A DNA stretch of 64,000 nt from contig CAMZMU010000041.1 in the NCBI GenBank assembly GCA_947311845.1, positions 111,777,407 through 111,841,406 of the forward strand. The letters are read 5' to 3'. Below the pieces are notes generated by a model that saw only the letters and a list, made by a program, of their open reading frames with translations, was not told the DNA's origin and ran no database searches. The DNA comes from Poa pratensis (Eukaryota; Streptophyta; Magnoliopsida; Poales; Poaceae). Numbering within the stretch: the stretch's first letter is position 1; each line of letters starts with the position of its first letter. Position numbers and translations under genes: made by a program. This document shows positions 1-10,511 of the stretch, piece by piece.

Positions 1-89
1 TGCATGAAGATGGGGTAGAAGTCGCCGAAGGAGTTGTCCGCCGGCTTAAGCACCGTAGCGCCGTGCTCGTTGGTCGCTGAAGCCGCCAT
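1..89 (-). CDS. Possible start of an antisense ORF of an LTR retrotransposon, cut by the window edge
   Basis: An open frame starts with ATG at 89 on the minus strand and runs off the window after about 30 codons (it begins MAASATNEHG). It lies in the 3' internal region of a plus-strand LTR element whose LTR begins at 544, so it is antisense to that element. Tat-lineage Gypsy elements often carry an extra antisense ORF between pol and the 3' LTR, and that position fits here. I do not recognise the peptide and the frame is short, so this could be chance. Confidence 0.25.
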   Translation of the reverse strand, partial: MAASATNEHGATVLKPADNSFGDFYPIFM

Positions 90-543
90 GTGACGCACTT
101 TCTCCAGCTGCGCCTTCTTCTTAAAGCGGAAGCCGGTCAGAGCCGGCTCGAAGTCGCCGACCTGCTGCGTCGCGGCAGGTTCGCCGCCCTGCACCACGGC
201 TTGCCTTTCGAGGCCGCGGAAGCTTTCTTGGGCGCCATTGCCGCAGGATTGCGAAGGGGGAGGTGCGTCGGAGACACAGGAGCGCAGGCGTCAAGAGCAA
301 GGAGACGGGCGCGCAAATGATGCAGTAACTGCTGCCTGAACCGGCGCTGCAGGCTTTATTCCCCTCAGAGCAGTTACCGAGACGTGGTGGGACCCCCCAC
401 TACGCCCATCATCTCCGAGGAGAACGTGTCGTCGCGGCGTAACTGCCCTGCACGTGTCTCAGGCCGGCCGGACACTTTGGGCCCATGACGATTCGCCTGC
501 GTCCATTGGACTACATCGTGCCCATCATGGGCCCGGGGGCTAC

Positions 544-1578
544 TGTCGGCCCAGTGAAATCCAGGGTGTGCTGGGCCTGTCCTATACGGCCCTCGACACT
601 TGATGGCGAATTTTCGCTAAGGACCAAGCCTACGGCTGGAGAGCCTCGCGAGGCATTGCCTCGCGAGGGCATTTGAGGCAGCAGAGGCCTGCGGAGGCCA
701 TATCCACTGCTGCCCCCTCTTCAAGGAAATCTCCCCTGGGGAGAGGTCAACGCCGAATTCTCTACAGGGCGTCCAAGCCCTCGTGGAGATCGCTTCGCTG
801 CAAAGCAACCTCTGCAGAGCGCACATGGGCTCTGCAGCGGCCGCAGAGTGACGCGCGCCCCTGCGCGCGGTGACGACGACGCCGCAGTTGCCATTTTGGT
901 GATTAAAGGGGTCAATAAAGCTGTGCCACCCGCTCCGGACTACAAGGATTTCCTCTTTGGTGATAAGGGGACCGGCCGGCGCTACGCTCCAAGGCCAACG
1001 TCACCGTGGGCACCCCCACGTTCCTCTGCGGCCCCAGCTGGCCGTCCTGCATGGACGGTGGGTACTCTGCTACAGGAGTCAGCTTTACGCTCATGGACCG
1101 CGTCCATGGACACCGGGCTGCGATGCACCGCGCTCCACCTTCTGCGCCACGTGACAGCCCTACCACAGTGCGAGTGCAAGGAGGGAGCACGGGGCGCCTA
1201 TAAAAGGAGGCAAGGTGCACCGTAGCAAGGGATCGCATTCTCATTCCAGCATAGCCACTTACGCGCAAGGAAGAAGAAGACCATTGCTTCCCTTCCTTGT
1301 ACACCATTGCCAAAAGAGAGCCCTCGGCAAGCTCATTGTACTGTAACCTCTACAAGCAGTGCAATACAGACAAGCAGGAGTAGCGGTATTACCTCCACAC
1401 GAGGGCCGTGAACCTGGGTACGGGCTGGTGTTCATCTCTGTCGTGATGTCCCTCCACTTGCTCGACGAGCACCGTCGCCGTGCAGGTTGAGGGTTGTTTG
1501 ACCAACGTGTTCAGCCCCTTACACGAACTCTCTTCGTGAGCTTGACTATCCCTGTTTCGTGGGAGTCATTCTCCGACA
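544..1578 (+). repeat. LTR (about 1035 bp) with TGTCGG...CCGACA ends
   Basis: The termini are inverted TGTCGG and CCGACA. The order of tract, LTR start, TATA and LTR end is that of a plus-strand 3' LTR. No second copy is in the window, so the boundaries rest on termini and context rather than on LTR pairing. Confidence 0.5.
1199..1207 (+). promoter_or_regulatory. LTR TATA box (TATAAAAGG)
   Basis: TATAAAAGG lies about 380 bp before the proposed LTR end. This is a usual place for the U3/R promoter of a Gypsy LTR. Confidence 0.5.
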
Positions 1579-2480
1579 GATTTACTACCCAACGCGTCCG
1601 TCAGGATTTTTATCATGCCTACTGACACGGAAAGTATAAGGATTGACGTTGCAGGAACGGTCCTTAGCTCAACTCGAAAGTTCGGCTGGTCTTACCTTTG
1701 CACTATGCGTGTAGCATCCGAGGTATTTGCGACGGACGCAACTCGGGAATGTTTCGAGTATGATTTTGTATATGAACTGAGTCGATTCTTTTGTCGACTG
1801 ACCTTTTGACGTTATTCTATCGGGTGCGCGACAGCGCTCCGATGGGAGTAGCCCCCGAGATTGTGCTTTATTGCTTGCAATGGAGGATAATCTCAAATCA
1901 TTTTTACCCTATACACTCTTAGTCGAAGAAATTTTTGTTTCGCTCCCGATGGGAGTAACATGTCTTTACTCGAAGAGAATGTCGAGTGACCTTACACCCG
2001 AAAACAATCGAGTGATTGATATGCATTGGGCAAACCCGAAATCTTTTCTGAACAAATCTGCTGCAATGACGTCAGGGATGACGTTTTATGGCGACTGCGC
2101 CACCTGACACGCGGTGGCGTGCGCTATGCTGCGATGGATGGGACGTGACACGTATGTGGGCCCAATGTGCAGCCGTTTGGACTGGATTTGACCGTTCAAG
2201 CACGATTTCTCCGGGGCTATGATGGCAGTTCCTAGATTCCCGTGCGTAGTGGGCGGAGTGGCCGGCCACAGTTGCTCTTTATGGCTGCCACGTGTACGGC
2301 TGGATTTGCTTCTTTGCCCACGATCTCGCATCCACGGTGCGGATTCTTTTGCGTTGAGGTTAAAAGGGTGCGGCGGAGTAAATAGTACTTTTTACTTGCC
2401 ATTTGCTCTCGCCGCCGCTGCTTCTTCTTCCTCACGCATCGCCATAGCCTCATAGCGAAGCTTTTGCAACCCACCACCGC
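1579..2480. other. 3' noncoding region of the Tat element, upstream of its antisense gene
   Basis: No credible ORF is present. It contains the phrase gatgggagtagcccccgag around 1841-1859, a motif that recurs downstream in this element. It would hold the promoter of the antisense gene if that gene is transcribed, but I could not pick a convincing TATA box. Confidence 0.4.
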
Positions 2481-5108
2481 ATGACGAAGCCTGCCACCCG
2501 GAAGGGCAGGAGTGCCGCGAACGCATCGGCGGACAGCGCCGCTGGAGCCGCTGCCAGCGGTTTGAAGAGGGACAAGGGGCCTGGACCAAGTCCTCCTGCA
2601 GCAAGAGGATGCTCACCGGCCTGCGGAACGACGGGCTGATCCCTGAGGACACCTCGCAAGTTCGCATCCCTGGCGCCGAGGTAATCCCGCGCCCAGGCCC
2701 CAATGAGCGGGTCTGTTTTGTGGATTTTGTGAACAGGGGATTCTCCTTCCCTGTTCACAACTTTCTTCGTGCACTGATGCACGTTTATGGGGTGCAATTG
2801 CACGATTTTACGCCCAATGGGCTTTTGCACATTGCGTGTTTCTTCGTTCTTTGCGAGTGCTTTCTGGGCGTTGCGCCCCACTTCGGGCTTTTTCGCCGTA
2901 TCTTCAACGTCAAGCGCCAGCACAGCGCCAAAGGACCTGGTGGTTTTGGAGTACAGACTCGATCTGACGTCGAGTACTTCAAGATCAGCTTCCTCGAGTC
3001 TGTGCAAGGATGGCGCCAGAAGTGGTTCTACATCAAGGATGTGACCATAGGCACCCAAGCGTTCGGGTTGCCTCCTTTTGACGCAGACGCTCTGGTGAAG
3101 AAGAGGCCATCCTGGATCGCCCAGCCGACCGGAGTCGAAGCCGAAGAGGCTGACATTCTGATGGAGAAGGTGCTAAAGCTTCAAACCACTGTTGGTCGGG
3201 AGGTTACGGGCATCCACTTGCTAGCCATTATGGCCAAGAGGCGAGTGCAGCCTCTCCGAGCCCGAGCGCATGCTTTGTGGGCATACAGTGGGGTTTCTGA
3301 TCCAACCCGCTCACGCGCAGTGGAGCTTTCTGATGCGGAAGCGGAGAAGTTGGTAAGAAGCCTTACCAAGCTGACTGATGAAGAGCCTTGCGAGATGAAC
3401 TCGCCTGTGGCTCCTTATGAAACCAGCAACCCTCTACCAGAGGTAACAGTCGATACTATATGTCAGTTATATGTTATGCATGTGCGATATTGATTCCTTT
3501 GCTGTTTCTGTGTGCAGGGACACAAAATGTATGAGTCGATGCCCCCTCTGCCTGAGGACGGCCCAGTGCCGGACAACGAGCCACTCGAGGCGGGCTCTGA
3601 TGATGAAATGGCCTCACTCGCCACCGCACATACGCCAGACGCGATGAAGGTGATGCTGAGGTGCAAACCAAGCAGAAGCGGGCATGCGAGGAGGAAGACA
3701 CCGCTGATTCAGAGGAAAAGGAGGGGAACGAGACGGAGTCGACAATGGCGCCACTCGACATCCCTCCCATTCGCTCGCTTCCTCCACGACCCCCGAAGAA
3801 ATCGCGCCCCAGCATGGGTGTGCTTGCACCTGATCGAATGGTCGATCTTACTGAAGAGTAAGTATTATTTGCCCTTGCTTTTTTGACCGTTTATGAATGT
3901 TGCCAAGTTGTTAACTTAGCATGTGTGAAACAGCGTGTCCTCGGATGAGGATTTGCCACCACCACCTCAGATGGAGAAGAGCAGTGCGGCATCGACTGCT
4001 CGGAGTTTGCCACCAGAACAGCCGCCAACCCCTGCGACTCCGGCCGCCACAGCCACACCTCCTGAGCCTGAGGCTGCGGCTGACAAAGAGGAGGCAGCAG
4101 CGACAGGCGTTCCTGCTTCGACTTCCTCCTTCCTGAATCACGTAAGCTTGTGCTTTTGTATAATAGTTGAATCACTAGCGGGTGTTAAGCTGTTCATGGA
4201 CCTGATAGACCTGTTCTGAACTTTCGCGTATTGCGTTGTAGCCATTTGTGCAGGAGCTACTGAATGCTGGCTCCAAGTATGTACACAAGGAGACGGAAGC
4301 CGCCACCCTGCAGCAGCAACTCGAAGCTGCGAAGAGTGCGTGTCTCTTTATGCTAGTACCACTTGTTGAAGCTGATTCCTCTTGCAGTCTGTTGACCATG
4401 TATGTTTGTTTTGCAGAGGCCGCCGCTGATGCGGCAGAAAAGATGAACAACGCCACCCGTCGAGTGGCTGATCTGGAGAAGAGGCTGAAAGCAGCCGAGG
4501 TTAGAGAGGAGTCGGCGATTGGTCGACTTTCTGCCGCCAGCACCACTTTGACTGGTACGAATTTTTGCTGTGTTCCTTAGATGTTTGAGGTTTCTGCAAT
4601 ATGGTGCTGATTATGCTGTCCACGTGCTACGCTAGGCGTGATGGATGGCCCTACTGCTCCTGGCAAGCAAAGCCTTGGCACCTCACTCGATGAAAGTGTG
4701 GCTGTCTCAGAGGTTACCAGTAGCAGAGCAGGGGAGATGCTGACACAGGCGGCGAGTGCCTTGGGCGCCCTCCATGGCAGCTTCTTCCCTGGTGAAGAGC
4801 TTCCATCTTCCTTTGCAGAACTGGTAGAGCTGTTCAAGCCTGAAGGGACTGCCGTCACCGATTTCTGTCGCGAGCAAATGGTAAGTGGTGCTCAGACTAC
4901 TTTTCTCATGTTGCTCGCGCACGGAGTCGAGGCAGATTTTGACAAAGCTACGACGAAGTTCCCACGGGGTTCTGACGGCAGAACCGTCGGGCTCGGCACT
5001 TGGATGGAAGCCGCCAAAAAGTATGCCCAACAGCTTGTAACAACTGTTGAAGATAGGGCAGCCAGGGTCCAGGCGAAGAAGGCTTCCTCCAAGAAGTCGA
5101 CGACTTAG
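2481..5108 (+). pseudogene. Antisense gene of the Tat element: PF04195-like 'putative gypsy type transposon' protein, multi-exon, decayed
   Basis: A gene-like unit opposite to gag-pol. The likely start is ATG 2481, and one frameshift lies before 2609. The frame from 2609 encodes a domain with PGPNERVCFVDF, FLRALMHVYG and GWRQKWFYIK, matching what I know of the plant 'putative gypsy type transposon' domain (PF04195). Good GT-AG introns separate exons at about 2609-3442, 3518-3857, 3934-4141, 4242-4335, 4417-4554 and 4636-5108. Phases agree across the junctions I checked. The downstream exons are acidic, proline-rich and then coiled-coil-like (heptads of A, E, L, R near 4420-4550). Another frameshift lies near 3650. 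Such ORFs are known between pol and the 3' LTR of Tat elements; their function is unknown. The breaks make this copy a pseudogene. Confidence 0.6.
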
Positions 5109-5292
5109 CGAGTGATCCCTTTGTTGACTAAGTCTAGGGATTTCGTCATTTTGCTTTTGCTATATGTAAATTATCAGACATCGTATCTGTCTTTTTATGA
5201 AATATGAACTTCAGTAATCGGGAGGCGCAGCCCCCGAGCCTTTTGCTTGAGCTCTTCATGCTTCCTTATGCCCTTAATTATTCTGACTGTAG

Positions 5293-6121
5293 AACCGAGC
5301 CTCTAAAGCATCAACTGGCCCTGTTGTGGGTGGTTCCTCGAAGTCGCGAAGTGTGAATGACCAGAAAATTATGGACTACCTTCAGCAAAAGCTTTCGAAG
5401 GTGAGCGACGAGCTGAAGGAGACACAAGAGGCGTATGCTGAGTTGCAGTCGAGGCCATCCCCAACTACGGAACGGGAGGCCTTTTTGCTTGAAGAGTTGG
5501 AGAAAGTGAACCTTCAGCTTGAATGTAAGCTCTTATGGAAATTGAATTGCTGACTCGACTCAAAGGTCGACTGGGATAACAGTTTTGCATTATTTTTGCC
5601 ATAGGTGTTTGTTTTGACCAGTCGAAGGAGGAGGCGCGGCTACAGGACCGACTCGACGGTCAAGCGAGTAGCGCGGAATATGCTGCCCACCCCTTTTGGT
5701 CAGACAGGGCGAGAGTGCCATTTTGGTAAAGCTTCTGGACCGTGCGTGGCGAACTGCCATTCGACTGGAGAGCTGCAGGTTAGCCTTGTTTCGAGTCCAC
5801 GAGGTTTTGTTTCCTTTGAATGAGCAGCCACAAGGCCTTGCTGCATTGCTAAAGAAATTTCGAAAGGGCAAGGCAATCAAGAAATTTGTACGCGAGCAAC
5901 TGATTAGCGGGGCTAACGTTGCTCTTGCCTTTGTGCGGTCGCACTTTCCGCACCTTGATTTAAAAAAGATTGCGATGGGGCCTGCACCCGTACCAGGTGG
6001 GGGTCCTGTGCCAATGGAGGAGCACTACCGAGAGACACGGGTGGACGCATTGGTCCTAATCCATCATGTGCTAAAGGAGGAGGAGAAGTGGACCCAGCCA
6101 AAGGAAGAACCTGTAGATTAA
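5293..6121 (+). pseudogene. Second, diverged 3' module of the Tat antisense gene
   Basis: Exon-like blocks at 5293-5524 (acceptor tgtag, donor gtaagc) and 5605-6121 (acceptor catag) end at a stop at 6119-6121. Their tail REQLISGAN...HFPHLD matches the tail REQMVSGAQ...HGVEADFD of the first unit (about 4870-4950). The terminal module is therefore present twice in tandem, with a stop and a 3'-UTR-like stretch between. The 5293-5524 block encodes a coiled-coil-like helix with many E, L, K and Q. Each module could be an alternative 3' end of one transcription unit, or the second could be a relic. The reading frame in 5605-5700 is shifted, so decay is likely. Confidence 0.45.
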
Positions 6122-6701
6122 GGTTGTATGTGTAGGGGTCAGCCCCCGAGTGTAATTTTGCCACTTGTAGATAATGTGTATTTGTGTACTTGTGTGTGTG
6201 CAGCCCCCGAGTGTACCGAACGGGGTTTATGACAAACTCTTAATATATAATATGACTCCTACAGCCCCGAGTGTTCGAATGAGGCTGTGAATTTTTGCGA
6301 TGTTTGGAGCTTCGACTCATGTTATTGAGCAACTTGTTTGTATGATTTTTATGACCCAGCCCCCGAGTATTCGAGCGCGGCTGGAGTATTATGTTTGAAG
6401 AAGGAGCGAAAGCTCATGTTTTGAGGTAACACAGCCCCCGAGTGCTCAGTTGAGGCTAAGGTTGTGCGAGTAAATTATGCGAGTAGTAAACAGAGAGAAA
6501 TATGAGGAATCATTGATTATATTCCATTTTTGAATGTTAAGCTGCAGGCCGCCTCATTAAAAACCTTCCAGTCCCCTTAGGTACCCTGGTAAGGAAAAGA
6601 GCGCGTCTGAAACCTGCAGCCATCCGACATATGTGCCTATTACATTATGCGACTGAGCAACCTAAGCATAGAAACGGCGCAGCTGCGCAACGTTCCAAGG
6701 A
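6122..6701. repeat. Array of CAGCCCCCGAGT motifs in the Tat element's 3' UTR
   Basis: The phrase cagcccccgag or a near form occurs near 6139, 6202, 6260, 6358 and 6432, usually followed by tgt or tat and cga. Single copies lie near 5227 and 1850. On the element's sense strand (minus) each reads ctcgggggctg, a polypurine-tract-like string. No protein-coding frame is seen. The spacing is irregular (about 58-98 bp), so it is a dispersed motif set rather than a strict tandem repeat. Confidence 0.55.
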
Positions 6702-7766
6702 TTATGTGAGAGTTCGCCTGTCTTCGCGTGCTTCAGTCTGTACGCTCCACCGCCAATGACCTCGGTGATGATGAAAGGTCCCTCCCATGGAAGCAAGTTT
6801 GTGCACCTTCTTTTGCTTCAGTCGAAGCACCAGGTCACCAACCTCGAAGGACCTGGTACGCAGTCGACGGCTGTGATAGTTGCGTAGATCTTGCTGGTAG
6901 ACAGCTGTGCGTGCTAGCGCCGTGTTGCGTGCTTCTTCGAGCAAGTCGACTATCATCTTCTTCGTTGTATGCTTCGACTCTTGGTGCATTGAACCTTACG
7001 TCTGATGGCAGGATTGCCTCTGCGCCGTAGACCATGAAGAATGGGGTAAATTGTGTTGAGCATTGGGAGTTGTGCGTAAGCTCCATAGCACAGATGGAAG
7101 TTCTTCGACCCAAGCACCCGCTGCTCTTTTGAGTGGGACCAGGAGGCGTTTCTTGATTCCACTCGTCACAAGCCCATTGGCTTTTTCGACTTGGCCATTT
7201 GACTGCGGGTGTGCCACGGATGCATAGTTGAGCGTGATATCTTGCTCTTTGCAGAAAGTTCGGAATTCTTCAGCCGTGAAGTTTGTACCGTTATCAGTGA
7301 TGATGCTACTTGGCACACCAAAGCGGTATATGATGGATTTTATGAAATTGACTGCTGTAGTGGCAGTCGAACTTGTGATAGGGACTGCTTCAATCCACTT
7401 GGTGAACTTGTCGACTGCCACCAGAAGGTGAGTATGCCCTCCATGGGAGGATTTTTTGAGTGGCCCAACCATATCGAGCCCCCACTGGGCGAAGGGCCAG
7501 GCCAATGGTATTGTCTTCAACGCCGATGCGGGTGCGTGCGGCTTTGTGGCGAATTTTTGACAGCCGATGCACCTTTTGACTATGTCCTCCGCGTCTTTGA
7601 GTGCTGTGGGCCAGTAGAAGCCTGCGCGAAAGGCTTTGGCTACGAGTGATCGACTGCTGGCATGGTGCCCGCAAGTACCTGCATGAATATCACGAAGGAT
7701 GGCTTGGCCATCTTCAAATGCTATGCAACGTTGGAACATACCTGATACTGCGTTTGTATAGTTCAC
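6702..7766 (-). pseudogene. Integrase of the Tat element (broken)
   Basis: The main frame is 7766-6996. It opens with the HHCC zinc-binding region (HHASSRS ... CIGCQ). The DDE catalytic core follows: D in GLDMVGP, D in ITDNGTNF, and E in QSNGQVEKANG. The frame shifts near 7110, and the C-terminal part continues in other frames to about 6702. Integrase inserts the element cDNA into host DNA. In Gypsy elements it follows RNase H, as it does here. All three acidic residues are present, but the reading frame is not intact. Confidence 0.85.
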
Positions 7767-7817
7767 CGTTGATGACAGTGTATGCTTTAGATCGTCGAGT
7801 GACGCGTCTTGACTCTG

Positions 7818-8912
7818 TTATGTCTTCAGGTACCTCGCCGCGGAGTATGTATGCGAGGAAAGGTTGAGTCCAAGTTGGCTCGATGAGGAGTACCTCGACT
7901 GGCGGGTCCTCTGTGCTAGGTGCTTTGCTCTTGGCTGCTGCACTGATGTAGGAGTTGCTCGTTTTTTCTTGATGGACCTGTGCTCGATGCGCTCGAAGAA
8001 GACACCAGGTGGAACTGGTGCTTTGGTCGCGCCAATGTTGGCTAGCTTATCTGCTTCTTCATTGCTCTCACGCCCTATGTGCCGCAACTCGCAGCCTTCG
8101 AAGCTGCCCTCCATGATGTTGTACAGGTCACGGTAGGCGATCATGTTATCTGCGATTGCATCGCAGGCCTTCATTGTTTGCTGCACCACAAGATTCGAGT
8201 CACCGTAGATCATCAGTCGAGTGCACCCGAGGGCTTTGGCCATCCTCATGCCATGGATCAGGGCCTCATACTCGCTTCGTTTTTGATGGGAACTCGAACC
8301 CCATTTGCAGGATGTAGCGGAGCTTGTCGCCTTTTGGTGATATGAGGATGACACCTGCGCCTGCGCCTTCGTTTTTCTTTGAGCCGTCGAAGTACATAGT
8401 CCATGAGTTGGACACATCTGGCCTCCTGGGAGCTGAGCTTCAATCCACTCGGTGTGGAAGTCAGGTAAGACTTGTGCTTTGATGGCCTTCGGGTAATCAT
8501 ACTTGATGTCTCGCGGTGCTAGCTCGATGAGCCATTTTGCGACTCGCCCAGTTGCGTTGGGGTTTGTGAGGATGTCCCCGATCCCTGAGGTGCTGATTAC
8601 AGTGATCGGGTGCTCGGAGAAGTAATGCGTCAGCTTCCTTGAGGACATGAACACGGCGTAGGCCAGCTTTTGATAGTGCGGGTACCGCTGCTTTGATATG
8701 GAGAGCACTTCACTCAAGTAATAGACTGGACGTTGTATGCTTTGGGTGTGTCCCTCCTCCCTTCGTTCGACTACCAGTACGGTGCTTACCACCCTGTTAG
8801 TTGCAGAGACATATAGGTACAGTGGCTCGCGTTCCCTTGGTGCGACGAGGATTGGAGGGCTTGTGAGGACTCGCTTGAGGTCCGTGAAGGCTGCTTCGGC
8901 TTCTGTGTCCAC
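7818..8912 (-). pseudogene. RNase H region of the Tat element (two RNase H domains, broken)
   Basis: The first half (about 8900-8480) is the connection/RNase H domain that normally follows Gypsy RT, with RPVYYLSEVL and YPHYQKLAYAV. The second half (8280-8000) is a separate RNase H of cellular or archaeal type, with EYEALIHGM, YGDSNLVVQQ and HIGRESNEEADKLAN. Dual RNase H is the signature of the Tat group. The linker around 8460-8280 is frame-shifted. The domain degrades RNA in the RNA:DNA hybrid during reverse transcription. Confidence 0.8.
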
Positions 8913-8934
8913 TCGAATTTGTCTGCTTTCTTCA

Positions 8935-9746
8935 TCAGTCGATAGAACGGGAGTGCTTTTTGCCCAGTTTGCTGATGAATCGACTGAGTGCTGCTACTCG
9001 ACCCGCCAATTTTTGCACGTCATGGAGCTTTGAAGGCCTTTGCATCGTCAAGATGGCCTGTATTTTCTCCGGGTCTGCCTCGATTCCTCGAGCTGAGACT
9101 AGATACCCGAGGAGTTGCCCGGCTGGCACGCCGAACGTGCACTTCTTCGGGTTGAGCTTGATGTGGAAGCGTTTGAGGTTTGCGAACGTCTCTCGCAAGT
9201 CATCGAGTAGTGTGTTTTCCTCCCTTGTTGTGATGACGATGTCATCTACATAGACCTGGACGTTTCGCCCAATTTGCTTCTTGAGGCAATCTTGCATCAT
9301 GCGCTGGTAGGTTGCGCCTGCGTTCTTGAGCCCGAAAGGCATTGTGGTGTAGCAGTAGACCCCGAGTGGGGTTATGAACGCCGTTTTCTCTTCATCCTCT
9401 TCCTTCATCCTTATCTGGTGGTAACCCGAGTAAGCATCCAGGAAGGACAAGCGAGCGCACCCGGCGGTGGAGTCGACGATCTGGTCGATTCGAGGTAGTG
9501 GAAAGTGATCCTTTGGATACGCACATCCGAAGGATATCTGTGTGCTTCTTCTCTGAGTACGGGGTTGGCCACCCATTGTGATTTCTTGATTTCTCTGATG
9601 AAACCTGCTGCGAGTAGCCTGTCGACTTCGGCTTCGACTGCGGTTCTTTTTGGGCCGGATATGCGGCGCATTGTTTGCTTGACTGGTTTAGCATCTGGAA
9701 ATAATTGGAGAGAGTGCTCGGCGAATTCCCTGGGAATACCTGGCAT
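8935..9746 (-). pseudogene. Reverse transcriptase of the Tat element (broken)
   Basis: The frame 9576-8935 carries the core motifs: FPLPRIDQIVD, LSFLDAYSGYHQI (first catalytic aspartate), MPFGLKNAGATYQR, and YVDDIV with the catalytic YVDD box near 9250. The preceding fingers region is in another frame (9746-9411), so at least one frameshift lies near 9500. Gypsy-type RT is clear from the PFGL and YVDD spacing. It converts the element RNA to cDNA in virus-like particles. Confidence 0.85.
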
Positions 9747-9809
9747 GTCGGCTGGACACCATGCAAATATATCCCAGTTCTCACGGAGGAATTCGACGAG
9801 CGCGCTTTC

Positions 9810-10503
9810 CTATGCGATAGGCAGACTCGACGAGACATTGACTGTCTTGGTCGGGTCAGTCGGGTGCACCTGATGCGATCTTGTGTCATTGGTGGCATTG
9901 AATGCTCTGTCGACTGCCACCTTTTTGTGTTCTGGCATAAGTGTTCGATCGTTGGAGACCGCTAGATCAGCGAGTGTTGCTTCCATGCCAAACATCTCAG
10001 AGATTTTGCTGAATTCTCGGTCACAAGAGTCAGACTTTTGGAAGTTCCCTTGACTGTGATTACTCCTTTTGGTCCAGGCATCTTCAGCTGGAGGTATGCA
10101 TAGTGTGGCACCGCCATGAATCGAGCGAACGTCGGGCGTCCAAGTATAGCATGGTATTGTGACTTCCAGTCGACAACTTCGAACTCAATCGACTCTGTCC
10201 TGAAGTGGTTCTTGTCCCCAACGTTACGTCGAGTTGTATGGTGCCTTCTGGGCTTATTGCTTTCCCTGGGACGATACCGTGAAAGGTATTTGAAGACCTT
10301 GGCAGGTTTTCGACTGACCTGTTCATTTTGCGGAGCGTATCTGCGAAGATGATGTTTATGCCGCTGCCACCATCCATGAATACCTTGGACATGGCGTAGC
10401 CTCCAATTTGTGCGTCGAGTACCAGAGCAGAGTGCCCTGGACGAACAACCGATGGAGGGTGGTCCTCTCTGCTGAAGCTTATTGCGGTTTCAGAACCCTT
10501 CAA
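9810..10503 (-). pseudogene. Protease region of the Tat element (broken)
   Basis: The frame 10503-10084 includes VFMDGGSGINIIF, a retropepsin-type active site in the DGGS form typical of Tat elements. It is preceded by HPPSVVRPGHSALVL. The frame then breaks, and a continuation (LADLAVSNDRTL) is found to 9810. The enzyme would process the gag-pol polyprotein. The homologous region at 27951-28703 is in one frame and helps confirm this one. Confidence 0.75.
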
Positions 10504-10511
10504 GAATTCAG

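Larger units (their letters stand above)
1..1578 (+). mobile_element. Right end of a plus-strand LTR retrotransposon (3' internal region plus 3' LTR), probably Gypsy/Tat type
   Basis: The LTR is called at 544-1578 because it starts TGTCGG and ends CCGACA. A purine-rich tract (gggcccgggggctac) sits immediately upstream, as expected for the polypurine tract before a 3' LTR. Inside is a TATA box at 1199, followed by leader-like sequence. The internal part (1-543) is GC-rich and holds no convincing sense ORF. The element appears to be inserted in the 3' region of the minus-strand Tat element on its right. The left end and any target duplication are outside the window. The strand rests on the tract and the TATA box. 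Confidence 0.55.

Noticed and set aside
544..1578. The LTR considered as the missing 3' LTR of the Tat element at 1579-13864
   Set aside because: It is in the opposite orientation and shares no sequence with the LTR at 13368-13864.
7209..7649. Plus-strand ORF opposite the integrase
   Set aside because: Antisense of conserved integrase sequence; no domain of its own.
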